64,000 nt of DNA. Origin: Tolypocladium sp. Sup5 PDA-1 (lineage: Eukaryota > Ascomycota > Sordariomycetes > Hypocreales > Ophiocordycipitaceae). Positions 1 through 10,917 of this stretch are shown here, in pieces; position 1 is the first letter of the stretch, and each line of letters starts with the position of its first letter. Location: contig JPHH03000016.1 of the NCBI GenBank assembly GCA_000750105.3, positions 124,001 to 188,000 on the forward strand, in the 5' to 3' direction. The notes beneath the pieces are model-generated. The model did not search any database. It was given only the letters and a program-made list of their open reading frames with translations, and was not told where the DNA came from. Both the position numbers and the translations under genes were made by a program.

Positions 1-2
1 TT

Positions 3-587
3 CAGCATGAACTTAAAGGCCCTGCTGCCGATGCTCCCGTGGATCTCAAGGTCTGTCGACATATCCGTAAGCTTCAAGGCCACAATATCGTGCTTTTCGT
101 AGTCGAAATCTTCGATAAAGCTTCGAGGCGTATCAATTCCGTTCCAAATATGATATGGATCGTAGATGTCTCCCGCAGCACCCCGAGCAAAACCATTATT
201 CAACAATTCGCCTGTTTCTGGGTTTCTTTGCTCAAGTTCGAGACGAAATGAGTACGCCTTTCCAGGTTCGTCGTTCTTTGGCAGCACGACCTGCGTGTTC
301 TGCCGGCCGTAATAAACTGGATAAATATCTCCACCGCGGGAGCCTTTTCCAGACAATATGTTGTCCATGTAGTTCTCCTTTGGCAGTGCCATCATATAGT
401 CGTTGTCAATTGAAATGATTGGGTTGTTGTAGTATTCTACCCCATCGGACAATGGTGTGTTTGCCGTGTTGGCTAGGACCACGTTATGTAGATTGGCGGT
501 CGAATTCTCTAAGTTCAACGGGCCGGCAAGGATTCCCAAGGCCTGGAAGCCCAGGCAGTAAAAGACGAAACGACGATATTCTGCCAT
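3..587 (-). CDS. Secreted protein of unknown family, 3' part outside the window
   Basis: An open frame of 195 codons runs from an ATG at 587 to the left edge with no stop, so the C-terminal part is missing. The N-terminus has a hydrophobic segment (about residues 6-21) typical of a signal peptide, followed by a polar, Asn/Asp/Tyr-rich body with composition like a folded secreted protein. I do not recognise the family. An upstream in-frame ATG is absent; another ATG at about 595 is in a different frame. No intron is needed across the visible part. It could be a secreted enzyme or effector; no catalytic motif was identified. Confidence 0.55.
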   Translation of the reverse strand, partial: MAEYRRFVFYCLGFQALGILAGPLNLENSTANLHNVVLANTANTPLSDGVEYYNNPIISIDNDYMMALPKENYMDNILSGKGSRGGDIYPVYYGRQNTQVVLPKNDEPGKAYSFRLELEQRNPETGELLNNGFARGAAGDIYDPYHIWNGIDTPRSFIEDFDYEKHDIVALKLTDMSTDLEIHGSIGSRAFKFML

Positions 588-1845
588 CTTGCCATCTGAA
601 CTCTTTGATCGTGTTTGATGTAGAAACCTAGGAATAAAAATCGAGGAAAGGATAAGGTGGTAGTAGCGTGGTACTGGATGTATTATCACTTTGAGCAGTC
701 GAATCTGGACGGGAAGAGGGAACAATGGTTTATATGGATTTCCAGGATTGGAGTTCAGTGCTATAGGAGGTCGATTGGTATTCGAGTTAGTTTTTGTTTC
801 AGCTTTTGTAGAGGCATGCTGATGATGGCGCCGTTTTGTCGTACGATTAGTCCCAGGGCGATCAACAAAGTCCTCGAGAACGGGGCCAAATGACAGTCAT
901 CATGCCATTTTCCACAAAGCTTTCAAGCTTGTAACAAGTCTGATATGACTCACCTCGCCAACCTTCTTGTTTGGCGGCTGGCTGTTACGTTCAGCGTTGG
1001 CGTCACACCAGGGTCTCGCGTCCTACGGCGCCATTACCCACATCCCAAGCCATTGCACGTCAAAAACAGCTCAGGCTGTGGGACCGGCAACCATGGCCGC
1101 TTAAATACGAGCCGAACATCGTCAGTCCCTCCCGAGGTCAAGGACAAGTCAAGCCGCACTTGGCCATCGCCACCACCAATCCCATGGCGAGGCTGTGGCA
1201 TGCTCGCCTGCATATCCGTATCTGATGGCGGCAATGCAACATTCAGGTTATACTATATGGTAGTCCGGGCTACCAGGCTTCGGGATTCAAGTCGAGGAAA
1301 GAGTAGCTTTCGTCCTTTAAGCATTGATCTCGATAGTGTGAATTATATCGAAAACCTCGTCCCTAGCATTCACCTTAGCTAGCTTTCGCAGATACGACCG
1401 TATTAATCGCACCTTATTTTCCACGGTGCGATGCCTCTGAGACAGCCTAGTACTAACTTTTTCGGCTTTCTTAATTGTCCCTGACTCACGACGAACCTCT
1501 TAACTAAGACAATCCTGACTCTTCTTGATTCAACCACGGCACTATCCCGGGAGGCTCTCCACAAGCACAGTGGCGCTGGCGACAACCAAGGCGTCGCAAC
1601 CGAGCCGAGACAATGGGGATGATTTGTAGTTGACATTTTCGGGGCAACCAATAGAGGGATTCCACGTCGACTTGTGGAGGTTTGGCATTGAGCTCATGCC
1701 GGTCTGCACTGCAGCCTGTTAGCAGCACACCATCCGCTGAACCGCCGGCTGGCCGATGGGGCGTTTCAACTGCTTCCATCTCGGTCGCCTCACTTAATCG
1801 ATTGGTTTACGAGGTGGAGGTCCTACCCCCTGGAGCGGCCAGTAG

Positions 1846-1879
<34 letters not shown>

Positions 1880-3310
1880 GGGGGCCTGCTTACATGCCCT
1901 CTGCAGGCCAGAGCCAGCCATATGCCGAACTCTTGCCTTCCTCAACCTGTCTCTCTCGCCTCGGAGATGGTCTATCCTTCATTTGAGTCAAGAACCCGAA
2001 GCGATTTACGATGTAAGACGAAGGTTTAGGCAACGAATCTGCAACATACTACGGACAAGGCCGACCGCACAACAAACCATGGGGAGGATTACTTGCATCC
2101 GCTGTGGAGGCCATGGTAGACGTCTGGTTTCCTGCATTCCCTGCTGCGGGCGAGGGACTATGGGTAACTAGAGATGCAACACTTGGCAAGGACAGCGAAA
2201 GCGTTTCCAGACCTGTTCCCGGTGCAGTGGAGTCGGATCAATTCGTAAGGATTCCATTACTTCCCGCGCTTCCGTTGACTTGTTTAAGGTTTGGGGTGCT
2301 GGCCTGATAAATAGTGGTTAGACGTTGAGGGGAAGCCTGTGGCTCCTATTTGATGGATTATTGTATTGGCACTGCTTGCCCCTATGGCTACTTGCTCTGT
2401 GGCGCACAGTTGCCGCACCAAGTCCCTTCAAATGAGGATACTCTGGAAGGAGAGGGATTGGGACAAAGTAAGGTCGGGTCAGCAGTCCCTCCGTTGCAGC
2501 CGAGTGCACGCGAAGCTCTGGGTATTGTGCGCACCACAGCGTTAGCAAACCGTAAAGGGTCACCACCATGGTCCAAGACTCACTCGTGAGCCTTGGTGAT
2601 CCAAGGGAAAGCTCACTACCACAGACGTGAGCCACCGAAGTATATAGACACCCCAAAACTTATCTCCCTAGCATAGATACCTAGCCAGATATCAACAATT
2701 CACGATCATTACCCTGACCATTGGTTACGGCCTACGATCTATCACCAACGCTCAGAAACGCCCCGTTCTATCTGCCAACATAAACCCTCGACCCGGTTTA
2801 TCCCTTTTACTCAGTCGTCACAATCCAGCAACGGGTTGAATAGGATGGATAGTCGGGAGCAAGAAGATTTGCATTCGACAAATAATAGCGCAAAGAAGTA
2901 TAATTTTTCCAAGTACACGAGATCATGAAACATAGGCTAGTTAATATCGTCGAGCTAAACGAATGAATGAGTATAAATAGAGTCGCCCTAGAAGTAAGGT
3001 GATTTTATGGACTCACGCACCAAGGTCGGGCGTGAACGGGCTGAAGTTGCAGCGCTTGGCAAGCGTCAGAGGCCTGCTGCATAATTTGCGCATCTAGGTG
3101 CCCATGTGTTGGCCGCCAGTGGTCCGGCAGATCACCAGATCTGGCAGATCACCGAAAAATCCCTTTAGGCTCGGGTTTACGGATATTGGGCATCGCCTTG
3201 TTACGCAAAAGCCGCATGCCGTTGAGGGGGGTTTGGCGTCCCGTTTCCAGCTTAAGTAGTGGGAGCCTTTCCCCTCTGTGCTCGCCCTGTGCTATCTGAT
3301 CGCCCACTCT
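588..3310. other. Gene-poor stretch with a poly-G tract
   Basis: No open frame here has convincing coding character; all are short and overlap each other on both strands. A run of 30 G residues lies at 1849-1878. A TATA-like TATAAATA at 2972-2979 could serve something downstream, but no gene starts within the usual distance. I see no transposase or other recognisable protein fragment. Confidence 0.5.
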
Positions 3311-3628
3311 ATGCAAGCTCTACTAGAGCAATTATTAAATATACCGATCAACTTACCAAAGCCACAATTTTTCGACCCAAACAGCTTCATATTTTCGGAT
3401 CGGAGCACGAAGTTCGAAATGCCCCTTTGCGAATCCTGCTGCCGTGTTATTTGGAGTGGGGAGATGGCCGATCTTTGCGCCTCGTGTTGCGAGGAGATTC
3501 GATCTATGGCCCAGGAACAAGGCAACGAGTACACCCTTAGGTGGATGACAGACTGGGTGAAATACTTCTTTGGGCTTGTGTTAAGTGGAGAGGTGGCTAG
3601 GAGGGTTCTTAGACGCATTCTAAGCTAG
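3311..3628 (+). CDS. Small hypothetical protein with paired CxxCC motifs
   Basis: A 105-residue ORF starts at the ATG at 3311. Its middle contains two spaced Cys clusters (CESCC, then CASCC about a dozen residues later), the spacing expected of a small zinc-binding knuckle. The C-terminus is amphipathic and basic. There is no homologue I recognise and no close neighbour gene. Against it: it is short, lies in a gene-poor region, and overlaps equally long frames. For it: the two Cys clusters are regular and unlikely to be random. It could also be an exon of a larger decayed gene. Confidence 0.3.
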   Translation: MQALLEQLLNIPINLPKPQFFDPNSFIFSDRSTKFEMPLCESCCRVIWSGEMADLCASCCEEIRSMAQEQGNEYTLRWMTDWVKYFFGLVLSGEVARRVLRRILS

Positions 3629-4562
3629 TAAGGATACAGGCAATGATTGTGCGCGCCGAGCCACTTTTGCTGTGGAACCGTGTGCCTTTGCTGGACCCCA
3701 AAGTCTCGTCAGGTACAAAAAATGAACGCACAACAAGCCCCTAGGGAATAGGGAGAAGAGTCTCGACGTTCATTCTCACTATATACCTCTTCGGTACTAA
3801 GTCACCACTACGAAATCGTCCGCGATCGTCCTTTGCTGACACGAGCAGCCGTCGTCCTTGCCGTGTCACACTTTATTATGTTCCGAAGAATCTCGAGGAG
3901 CCTGGCAGAAGGGCCTGGCCTGCATATCGAGACGTACTCGACAACGGCCTCTTTGCTGCTCGCAAGCGCCTTTGGGCTGTCTATACGATCGAGCCTCTGC
4001 ATTGCGTCCGGCACATGCCCTTGAGAGAGTATCCACAGTCGATGCTCTGTTCTCGCTTCACACATCGCCGGGGGCGCCCTTTCACCGCGCCGTGTTGATG
4101 AAATGATGGCCGCTGGTACCTATAAGTGCCATAATCTGGGCATCTCTTATTGGAACCAGCTTTCCAGCCGGCGCACGAACAGTCATTGCTAGTGCGAGAA
4201 CAAACGTCATCCCGGGTCTTGAGGTGCCTACCTTCAACGCTTCTGGCGTGAGTTTCTATTCTCCATGTCCCGCATGGAGCATTCAGCTTGGTCCGACAGA
4301 AATCTGACGCGAATCTACATTGGACATAGATTTTTACCCTACATCAACAACCACTCAGTCACACATTTTGGTCCGGGGGGGTATGCAAGCTACTCTACCA
4401 CAACTAGAGAGAGCTTTTGGAGCGCCCCTGGGCACACGTCCCTCACCCTCCGGCATCTAATCGAGAGTGTCTTATTAAACGGTGAGATGCAAACGCTGAA
4501 AACCCCCTTAAGCCAAACTCCTCCTACACTACTGCTTTCGTGGGCCCATAGTTGGCGTGTAT
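3629..4562. other. No supported gene
   Basis: Short frames on both strands, none with recognisable family features. A few stretches (3835-4085 and 4380-4460) read like eroded coding sequence, possibly the 5' part of the decayed hydrolase downstream, but I cannot assign them. Confidence 0.4.
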
Positions 4563-5760
4563 GAGAGTCGATCACAAGTTCACATTCGGGAGGAACTTTG
4601 AGGAGAGCAGAGCGTCCTCCAGGGCCGGCTTTCGCCCAATGTACTCAATGCTGTACAACGCGTCACTTGACTACCCCAAGCTAAAGAAGACCACGGAGTT
4701 CATGCACGACTACGTCAACAGGAGCGTTTTGTTCAACGTGACGATAGGGAGAATCGACGAGATTGGGCTCAGGGTCAGCGACGTCAATGCAACTCGCGAA
4801 CTCTGGGACTACAAAATACACGCCACACGCTCAAGTTTCTCATGCAGGCCTTCAAGAGCAGAATACCAGCTATATACTCAGTACGAAAAAAGGGTAGGCA
4901 TACTGAAACGGAGCTGGCCATCTTAGTCCATACGCACGGTTCCCAACACTGGCCAAGCTGTATGCCACGCTCGAGCGAGGCGACGGCCTCCTCTACTACG
5001 ACTTGACGGAAGGTGGACCCCAGGCAAACAATATTTGCCCCGGGGGTCAAAGACTCCGGCAACCATGCCAGTGGAGACGCTGAGTGGCCAGGACACCCTT
5101 CCCGGTATCGCCTGCTTGGATTCACCGCCAGCGCGCGACACGCCTGACCAATGGGCTGAATATGCGCAACGATTGGCAACGCAGAGCAGGTGGGTTGGCT
5201 CTACGCACGTAGACTTGAGAGGTGCCTGCCTTGGCTGATCAGTTCGGACAAAGTGGCGGTTCTCAGAGAGTATGACTTCGAGTGATGATAACTCCGGAGT
5301 CGCGACATGTGCTAACTCGGTCCACAGTACATCAAGTACGATACCGCCTCCCCGATCCTCTTCATCGGTAACACGGCTGACAACGTCACGCCGCTGCAGG
5401 CGGCTCGGAGTAACTCGGCCTACTTCCCGAGCTCTGTCGTGCTCGTGCAGAACTAGTACGGGGTAAGTGGTGTCATGGCTTCAGTGACATTCTCCTGGTC
5501 GACACTGGGGCATTCAGCATAGCTCGCTGTCGACGCTGTGGGCCTGTACCGCGAAGCATATGCGAGCATACCTTCAGAATGGCACGCTGCCCGCTCCCGG
5601 AACCAAGTGCGAGCCCGACTACGGCTTGTTTGAACTACTGACAAAGGCCCCGGCCCAACGACGAGACAAGAACGACTTGTCATCTGCAATACTGGAGCTT
5701 TCGCAGTGGGCAGAGTCCATTCTGCGGGGCGGCCTACAGCAATCTCATAATTGTTTTTGA
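4563..5760 (+). pseudogene. Decayed TAP-like alpha/beta-hydrolase (secreted tripeptidyl-aminopeptidase type)
   Basis: Pieces in different frames match the C-terminal part of TAP-like hydrolases (peptidase S33 group). A segment at about 4948-5010 resembles the FPTLAKLY...LERGDG region. A segment at 5098-5190 resembles the conserved Cys-Asp region. At 5327-5455 is the hallmark stretch around ILFIGNTADNVTPLQAA followed by VVLVQN, then an in-frame TAG at 5454-5456. A probable intron (GTAAGT...CAG, about 5463-5518) leads into a segment beginning HSSLSTLWACTAK and containing NGTLPAPGTKC. At least two frame changes and one stop make a working enzyme impossible. The N-terminal half with the nucleophile serine was not recognised; the ORF at 4563-4926 may be part of it. 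Confidence 0.6.
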
Positions 5761-6560
5761 GTCTTGAGTAATAGGAACTTCCAATCAGCTGGTTTCGGTT
5801 TGTTGCATTTCCACGACCCGTTCGTCGTTGCATCGATGACCTCCCTTGGCAAGACATCGCTTAACATGTACGTAGCATGCTGCAACGCTGTGTTTCACGA
5901 AACTGGTAGTCAGTTGACATGCTTTGCATCGATGGCGCATCAATGCCCGATACGTGTTGCAGATGCAAAGATACGGGAATAAGTCGGAATTATGGGTCAG
6001 TGGATTCAAGGAGCTCCTCGTCGTCTTGTTCGGCCGCAGTCACGCTTGAAACAAGGGCCGGGCGGATTCGTTGAAGTTTTAAAGCCAGGAGGCTGTGCTT
6101 GTCATCGGTGGAATCATTGAGGTAGTTCATTATTAGGCCTTGTGTGCTTGGAATTGCGTGCTCAGCACTGTCCGTTGGTGCTTAGGAATGCCAACCGCAG
6201 TGGCGTGATCTGCACCATCATCGCGTCAACGCCTCCTTAGACTTCGCCAACCCACCACCAACCGGAGCAAAAGAGGGGCCCGGATTGCACAACCGCCCGC
6301 GCTGCTGACACCTGCTTGAGGCAAGGCACAGGCGATCGGTAAGGCGGTTGCATTTCGCAATATCTTACGTGATGGGTGCCATTGCGGGGATCAATCTGGG
6401 GGACATGACTTACTTCCGAGGGCTGTCTCGGAAGCTGGAGCCCGCGGTGTGGTCGACGCCGTATATAAGGAGCACCCCACGGGACCTGGAAGCAGGTAAT
6501 ATTAGCTCTTCACAAGACACCTGATTTGCAAAGTCAACTCTTCATCAGATCGAAGCAAAG
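5761..6560. other. Intergenic region upstream of the TauD-like gene
   Basis: No coding signal. The right end is the promoter of the dioxygenase gene. Confidence 0.5.
6462..6468 (+). promoter_or_regulatory. TATA box of the TauD-like gene
   Basis: TATATAA lies 93 nt upstream of the ATG at 6561, a normal fungal spacing for a TATA element plus short leader. Confidence 0.55.
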
Positions 6561-7793
6561 ATGGCGCCCTCTCTCGTCGAGACCACTACAGAGACCCAGC
6601 CCGTCCCCACGTACAAGCTCAATCTCGGGCAGTACAAGGAGATTGACGGCCACAACATCGATAGAGACATTGAGACTGGCAAGGCAGGCGGCAATGGTGC
6701 CAAGGTGAGATTCCTCCTCCATCCAGAGACTTGTGAACAGGCACTGATACTTGAGTGTTAGTACCCTCACTACCTCCCGACCTGGAACCCCCAGGAACTA
6801 TACGCCCCTCTTCAGCCCTTTGAGCACTACGAGCACGGCAAAGACGCCGATACATCTTTCCCCAACCTGTTCCCCGAGGGCACCACCATCACACACCTCA
6901 CGCCAACCATCGGCACAGAGGTAAAGGGCATCCAGCTGTCCTCGCTCAGCGACGCCGGCAAGGACGAGCTCGCCCGCTTCGTCGCGCAGCGCAAGGTCGT
7001 GGCCTTCCGTGCCCAGGACTTTGCCGACCTCCCCATCTCCGATGCTCTCAAATACGGCTCCTACTTTGGCCGCCACCACATCCACCCGACCTCGGGCGCC
7101 CCCGAGGGCTTCCCGGAGGTCCACCTCGTGCATCGCGGCGCCAACGACAAGGGCGCCGAGGAGCTCTTCAAGGCCCGGACGAGCTCCGTGGCGTGGCACT
7201 CGGACGTGTCGTATGAGGCGCAACCCCCCGGCACGACCTTCCTGTACATCCTGAACAAGCCCGACGTGGGCGGCGACACGCTCTTTGTCGACTCCGTTCA
7301 GGCATACAAGCGCCTGAGCCCGCTGTTCCAGGAGCGCCTTCACGGGCTCAAGGCCACGCACTCTGGCATTGAGCAGGTCAACGCCGCGGCGGCCAGGGCG
7401 AGCATCAAGAGACGCGAGCCCGTTGTGAACTCGCACCCCGTTGTGCGGACGCACCCGGCGACGGGCGAGAAGGCGCTCTACGTCAACCCTCAGTGTAAGT
7501 CAGACTCTACCACTCCCCCCATTGAACAGACACTGACCTGCACAGTCACCCGCGAGATCATTGGCATGAAGAAAGAAGAATCCGACGCCATCCTTAAGTT
7601 CCTGTACGACCACCTAGCCTACGGCGCCGATTTCCAGGCCCGCATCAAGTGGGAGGAGGGCACCGTCGTCATCTGGGACAACCGGGTGACGCAGCACAGC
7701 GCCCTGGTGGACTGGGAGAACGGGCAGCGGCGCCACTTGGCACGCATCACGCCCCAGGCCGAGCGGCCATACGAGACGCCCTTTGAGGGTTGA
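6561..7793 (+). CDS. TauD/TfdA family Fe(II)/2-oxoglutarate-dependent dioxygenase (sulfonate/taurine dioxygenase-like)
   Basis: Three exons: 6561-6704, 6762-7494, 7546-7793, giving 374 residues. The protein resembles fungal alpha-ketoglutarate-dependent sulfonate dioxygenases (yeast JLP1 group), which oxygenate the carbon next to a sulfonate and release sulfite as a sulfur source. The metal-binding facial triad is visible: H194 and D196 in WHSDVSYE and H343 in TQHSALVDW. Arginines of the RRHLARI segment (354-359) are in place to bind 2-oxoglutarate. The second intron is 51 nt, a multiple of three with no stop, so its retention would add 17 residues. The first intron has a GTGAGA donor and TTAG acceptor. 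Length is normal for the family. The actual substrate cannot be told from sequence. Confidence 0.9.
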
Positions 7794-8520
7794 TAAAAAC
7801 AATTGTGTGTATTTAATATTAAGCAAGCATGTACTTAAGCACAGGGGAACAAGATATGCAGTCCACTAGACGATGGAACTCGGTGCCAACATGGGCACAA
7901 AACAGGTCCCTCAAGGGCGATTTCTAAAATAAAAATGATTCCAAACGCTTCTTGGCATCAATCATTAATTTCACGCAAATAACTCAATCGTCATGTCAGC
8001 TGTGTGAAGCAACCTCGCCAGCGCCTCGATCCGATGAACGCGAGACCGTGATTGCTAAGCGACAGAACCGCGATACCATGGTTGTAGAGTTATACAATCG
8101 GACCCGCGCCAATGTCCGCTCAGCGTGACTCGCCGAAAGAAACTCCGCAGATGCGACGCGCAGGGCTGGCTGTCATTGAAGTTTGAGCGTCGATGAGGAT
8201 CCGCCTTCGTGCCACTCTCGCGATGCTTGGTTTCGCTTCATCTTCCCTTGGGCGAGCCCGTTGTAAACGGCATCGACGTAGAGCCTGTCGGCGACATTGG
8301 TAATCGTGGGAGGTTTATCAGACGGGTGAGTAGCTTCATTCATGACAGTGTAGACATGGAACGTGCATTTATCAGGTTAAGCGTTAATGATGAGTTTAAT
8401 GTTTGATGTGTATATAAACCATCGAATGTGAAGAAGAGGAGCAAGCAGATCAACTCCCAACCCACGAATTATTCGTACTGTTAAATATGCTTCCATTCAA
8501 ACTTCGTTCAAGCCATCACA
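7794..8520. other. Intergenic region between the dioxygenase and the imine-reductase-like gene
   Basis: No gene seen. The first part is AT-rich 3' flank of the dioxygenase; the end holds the promoter of the next gene. Confidence 0.5.
8411..8418 (+). promoter_or_regulatory. TATA box of the imine-reductase-like gene
   Basis: TATATAAA lies about 103 nt upstream of the ATG at 8521. Confidence 0.5.
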
Positions 8521-9443
8521 ATGTCTTCACCACGAGTTCTCTGCCTCGGCATCGGCAACATGGGCGCCGCCCTCGCCCAAACCCTCATAAAGTCCAGCTC
8601 CCAGCCCATCACCATCTGGAACAGGACCGCCGACAGACCGCAGGCAAAGGCTCTCATTGAAGCCGATGCTAAGTTTGAACTGAACATCGATGCGCCCATC
8701 CACAACAGCGACGTCGTCGTCGTCATCTACGTCTTGGACTATGACACCATCTATCGTGCCCTCGCGCCCATCAAGTCTTTCTCAGCTGCACGTGAGAAGA
8801 AGACTATCATCAACCTGACGAATGGAACGCCTCGGCAGGCCACCGAGGCAAAATCCTGGATGAAGGCTCGCGGTGCCGGTCACTACTCTGACGGCGCCGT
8901 CATGGTCACTCCTCAACTCGTCGGCACGCCGCATTCCTTTCTCATCTACAGCGGCGAAACCAAGGAAATTTCCCAGACCAACACCGCCTCTGTTATCTCC
9001 CCGCTGGGTCTCTCCCACTACACGGGCGAGGACGTCACATCAGCTGCAGCCAACGACCTCGCTGGGCTCGCCGCCATGTACGGGATGTTCTCCGGCGCAT
9101 TTATCGGCATCGGGCTCCTGAAGAAACAGCTCAGCAAGTCCGGCACCAGTGGCGGGAGCAAAGTCGTACCGGCGGTGGACAAGGTGATCATGCCCCTGCT
9201 GACAGCACCCGTGCCCTACGTCAGTCTGATTGCCAAGTCGGTGGACGAGGATGCGTGGGACGACAACATGGGCAACCCGCTCGGCATGCAACTCGCTGGC
9301 GTGCGAAACATCCTGTAGGCTTGCAGGAGAAGGGTGTGAACGGCGCGAGCTTGGAGTCTCTTGTGTCGCTCATGCGGCGTGCTGTGGACGGGCGAGGGGG
9401 GGATGGGAGCGTTGCGGAGGTTGCCAGGTTTATTGTTGAGTAG
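8521..9443 (+). CDS. Imine-reductase-like NADP-dependent enzyme (6-phosphogluconate dehydrogenase fold), C-terminus frameshifted
   Basis: The open frame from ATG 8521 ends at a TAG at 9316-9318 after 265 residues. The N-terminus has a Rossmann dinucleotide motif (GIGNMG, residues 12-17) and a WNRT segment typical of NADPH-binding beta-hydroxyacid-dehydrogenase-like enzymes. The AAAND segment in the middle carries the Asp expected in the imine-reductase active site. The family normally continues for about 40 more residues. Those appear in the -1 frame directly after the stop (about 9318-9443: LQEKGVNGASLESLV and onward, ending at TAG). A 26-nt intron would be needed to bridge by splicing, too short for fungi. 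So this allele carries a one-base frameshift, real or a sequence error. The likely role is reduction of a cyclic or acyclic imine. Confidence 0.75.
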
Positions 9444-9595
9444 CCAAACTGAATAGCTAAACTGAATAGCCAAATTTATCTAACCTCATAAATCTGGTAC
9501 AAACGGCAAGTTAGGGCCCTGCTTGAAGCAACTGCAGCAGTTAGTAGCCGGCACGACTCTGTGCATAGAACCTTTGTAGCTTCACGCTGTGTCGG

Positions 9596-9626
9596 CCCCC
9601 CCCCCCCCCCCCCCCCACCCCCCCCC
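9596..9626. repeat. Poly-C tract
   Basis: A run of 21 C residues, one A and nine more C. It lies between the convergent imine-reductase-like and acetyltransferase genes. Confidence 0.9.
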
Positions 9627-9627
9627 A

Positions 9628-10161
9628 TCACAGCATGTAGTACCAGAACAGCGCCGTCTCACTCTTGTGCTCCTCTATCCCCCTGTATAGAAACTCATCA
9701 TAACCCCCAAACCGCAGCCCACACTTCTTGTAGAAGCAAACGGCCGCAACGTTGTTAGACTGCGATTCGATGCGCACACCGGCCACCCCGAGCCCCCTCG
9801 CCCAGTCAACTACCGCGTTAAATAGCCTCGCCCCATTGCCCTGCCCGCGGACGCTCGCATCCAGTGCTATGGTTTGCAACATCACCATATTGTTCCAGTT
9901 CGTAAAGGCAAAGGTGTAGCCGTATACGTGCTTGCCGTCTGTGAGCGTGAATATGACCTTTTCGGCGTCCTTGGCCTCCTCGGTAAATTCGGCCTCGTCG
10001 AAGCCATATGACTTGTTAAAGGCCGTCACTGGCGTCGTCTTAATCGATTGGTCCAGAGTGAGGTGCTCGTACGGCTTAGCGACGACTTGGGATATCTCAA
10101 AGGAAAAGTCTCGGCCGGCGACGTCCTCTTCCGTAAGGCGGTCAACACGGGCAATCTCCAT
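9628..10161 (-). CDS. GNAT acetyltransferase resembling streptothricin/nourseothricin acetyltransferases (SAT group)
   Basis: A single exon of 177 residues starts at the ATG at 10161; the frame is open further upstream but only with non-ATG codons. It has a GNAT core with the acetyl-CoA pyrophosphate loop VRGQGNGARLF, preceded by the TIALDASV strand, and then the RIESQSNNVAAVCFYKKCGL motif. The C-terminus ends with ETALFWYYM, matching the ETAMYWYW ending of bacterial SAT proteins that acetylate the beta-lysine amine of streptothricin. Such proteins inactivate streptothricin-type aminoglycosides, but fungal members are mostly untested. It converges on the neighbouring imine-reductase-like gene. 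It may have bacterial ancestry. Alternative: a generic small-molecule or peptide N-acetyltransferase. Confidence 0.8.
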   Translation of the reverse strand: MEIARVDRLTEEDVAGRDFSFEISQVVAKPYEHLTLDQSIKTTPVTAFNKSYGFDEAEFTEEAKDAEKVIFTLTDGKHVYGYTFAFTNWNNMVMLQTIALDASVRGQGNGARLFNAVVDWARGLGVAGVRIESQSNNVAAVCFYKKCGLRFGGYDEFLYRGIEEHKSETALFWYYML

Positions 10162-10717
10162 GATGCGTGGGTAGATGCAGGAAGTGGTTTTGAGCGGAGA
10201 GTCTGCGCACAACTGGGCGTATTGTGCGAGGCGATGACTGGAAACGAACGGGGTGTATGAGCTTCAAGAGTCGCCGTTTTATAGACGTTGAGTGAGTCGA
10301 GTGAGTCGAGCCCAATGAGCCACGTGGCAAGCCGCGGGCATTTTGACGAAGCTGTGCGCGCTGCCGCTCACAATCGAAGGGTGATGGTGAAAAGAGTGGT
10401 CATTTCGCTTTGCGGTGGTATTCCGAGTTGTCGTAGCGCAGTATTACAAGCAAATGGACATATGTGGATATCTTGGACTCTCGACGAATACTCGTACGTA
10501 AACCGAAAGGCGCAGAGAGGGAGCCAATCGGCACCTGAGTCATCGCCGGTCATCAACACCACGGCTGAGACCAGACCACGTAACTGTTGCCCGTCTTTGT
10601 GTGTCAGACGGCCAATTGATGCCATTGAAGTATCGAGTAGAGACGTTTCTGGAACGTCTCGCTCGTTTTGGCTTCTTCGTCTACTTGCTCCATCGTTCCA
10701 AATAATCTAGAGCTTTC

Positions 10718-10917
10718 CTATTTCCATACACGTATATCTCTATACGCTCACCGGCTGGTCGAACCTGAGTACTCTTTCTATACCCTCTGCCCCCTCTATT
10801 CCCTCTGCTCCCTCTATTCCCTCTGCTCCCTCTATATTCCCTCTACTCTCTCTCTGTTCCCTCACTAAAGGTAGGCCTACGGCGAGTGCAAATAGAGATA
10901 TACGTGTATGGAAATAG
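10718..10917. mobile_element. MITE-like element with perfect 26-bp inverted ends
   Basis: The 26 bases at 10718-10743 are the exact reverse complement of 10892-10917 (arms begin CTATTTCCATACACG). They enclose about 150 bp that includes a CT-rich tandem array. There is no coding capacity. Size and perfect inverted ends fit a non-autonomous DNA transposon. No clear target-site duplication was found, so a simple long-armed hairpin remains possible. Confidence 0.5.
10783..10860 (+). repeat. CT-rich tandem repeat (CCCTCTATT/CCCTCTGCT units)
   Basis: An imperfect array of about 9-nt units (CCCTCTATT, CCCTCTGCT and variants) lies inside the inverted-repeat element. Confidence 0.7.

Noticed and set aside
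9628..10212. Longer acetyltransferase start at 10212
   Set aside because: The codon there is TTG; the first ATG in frame is at 10161 and fits the family N-terminus.
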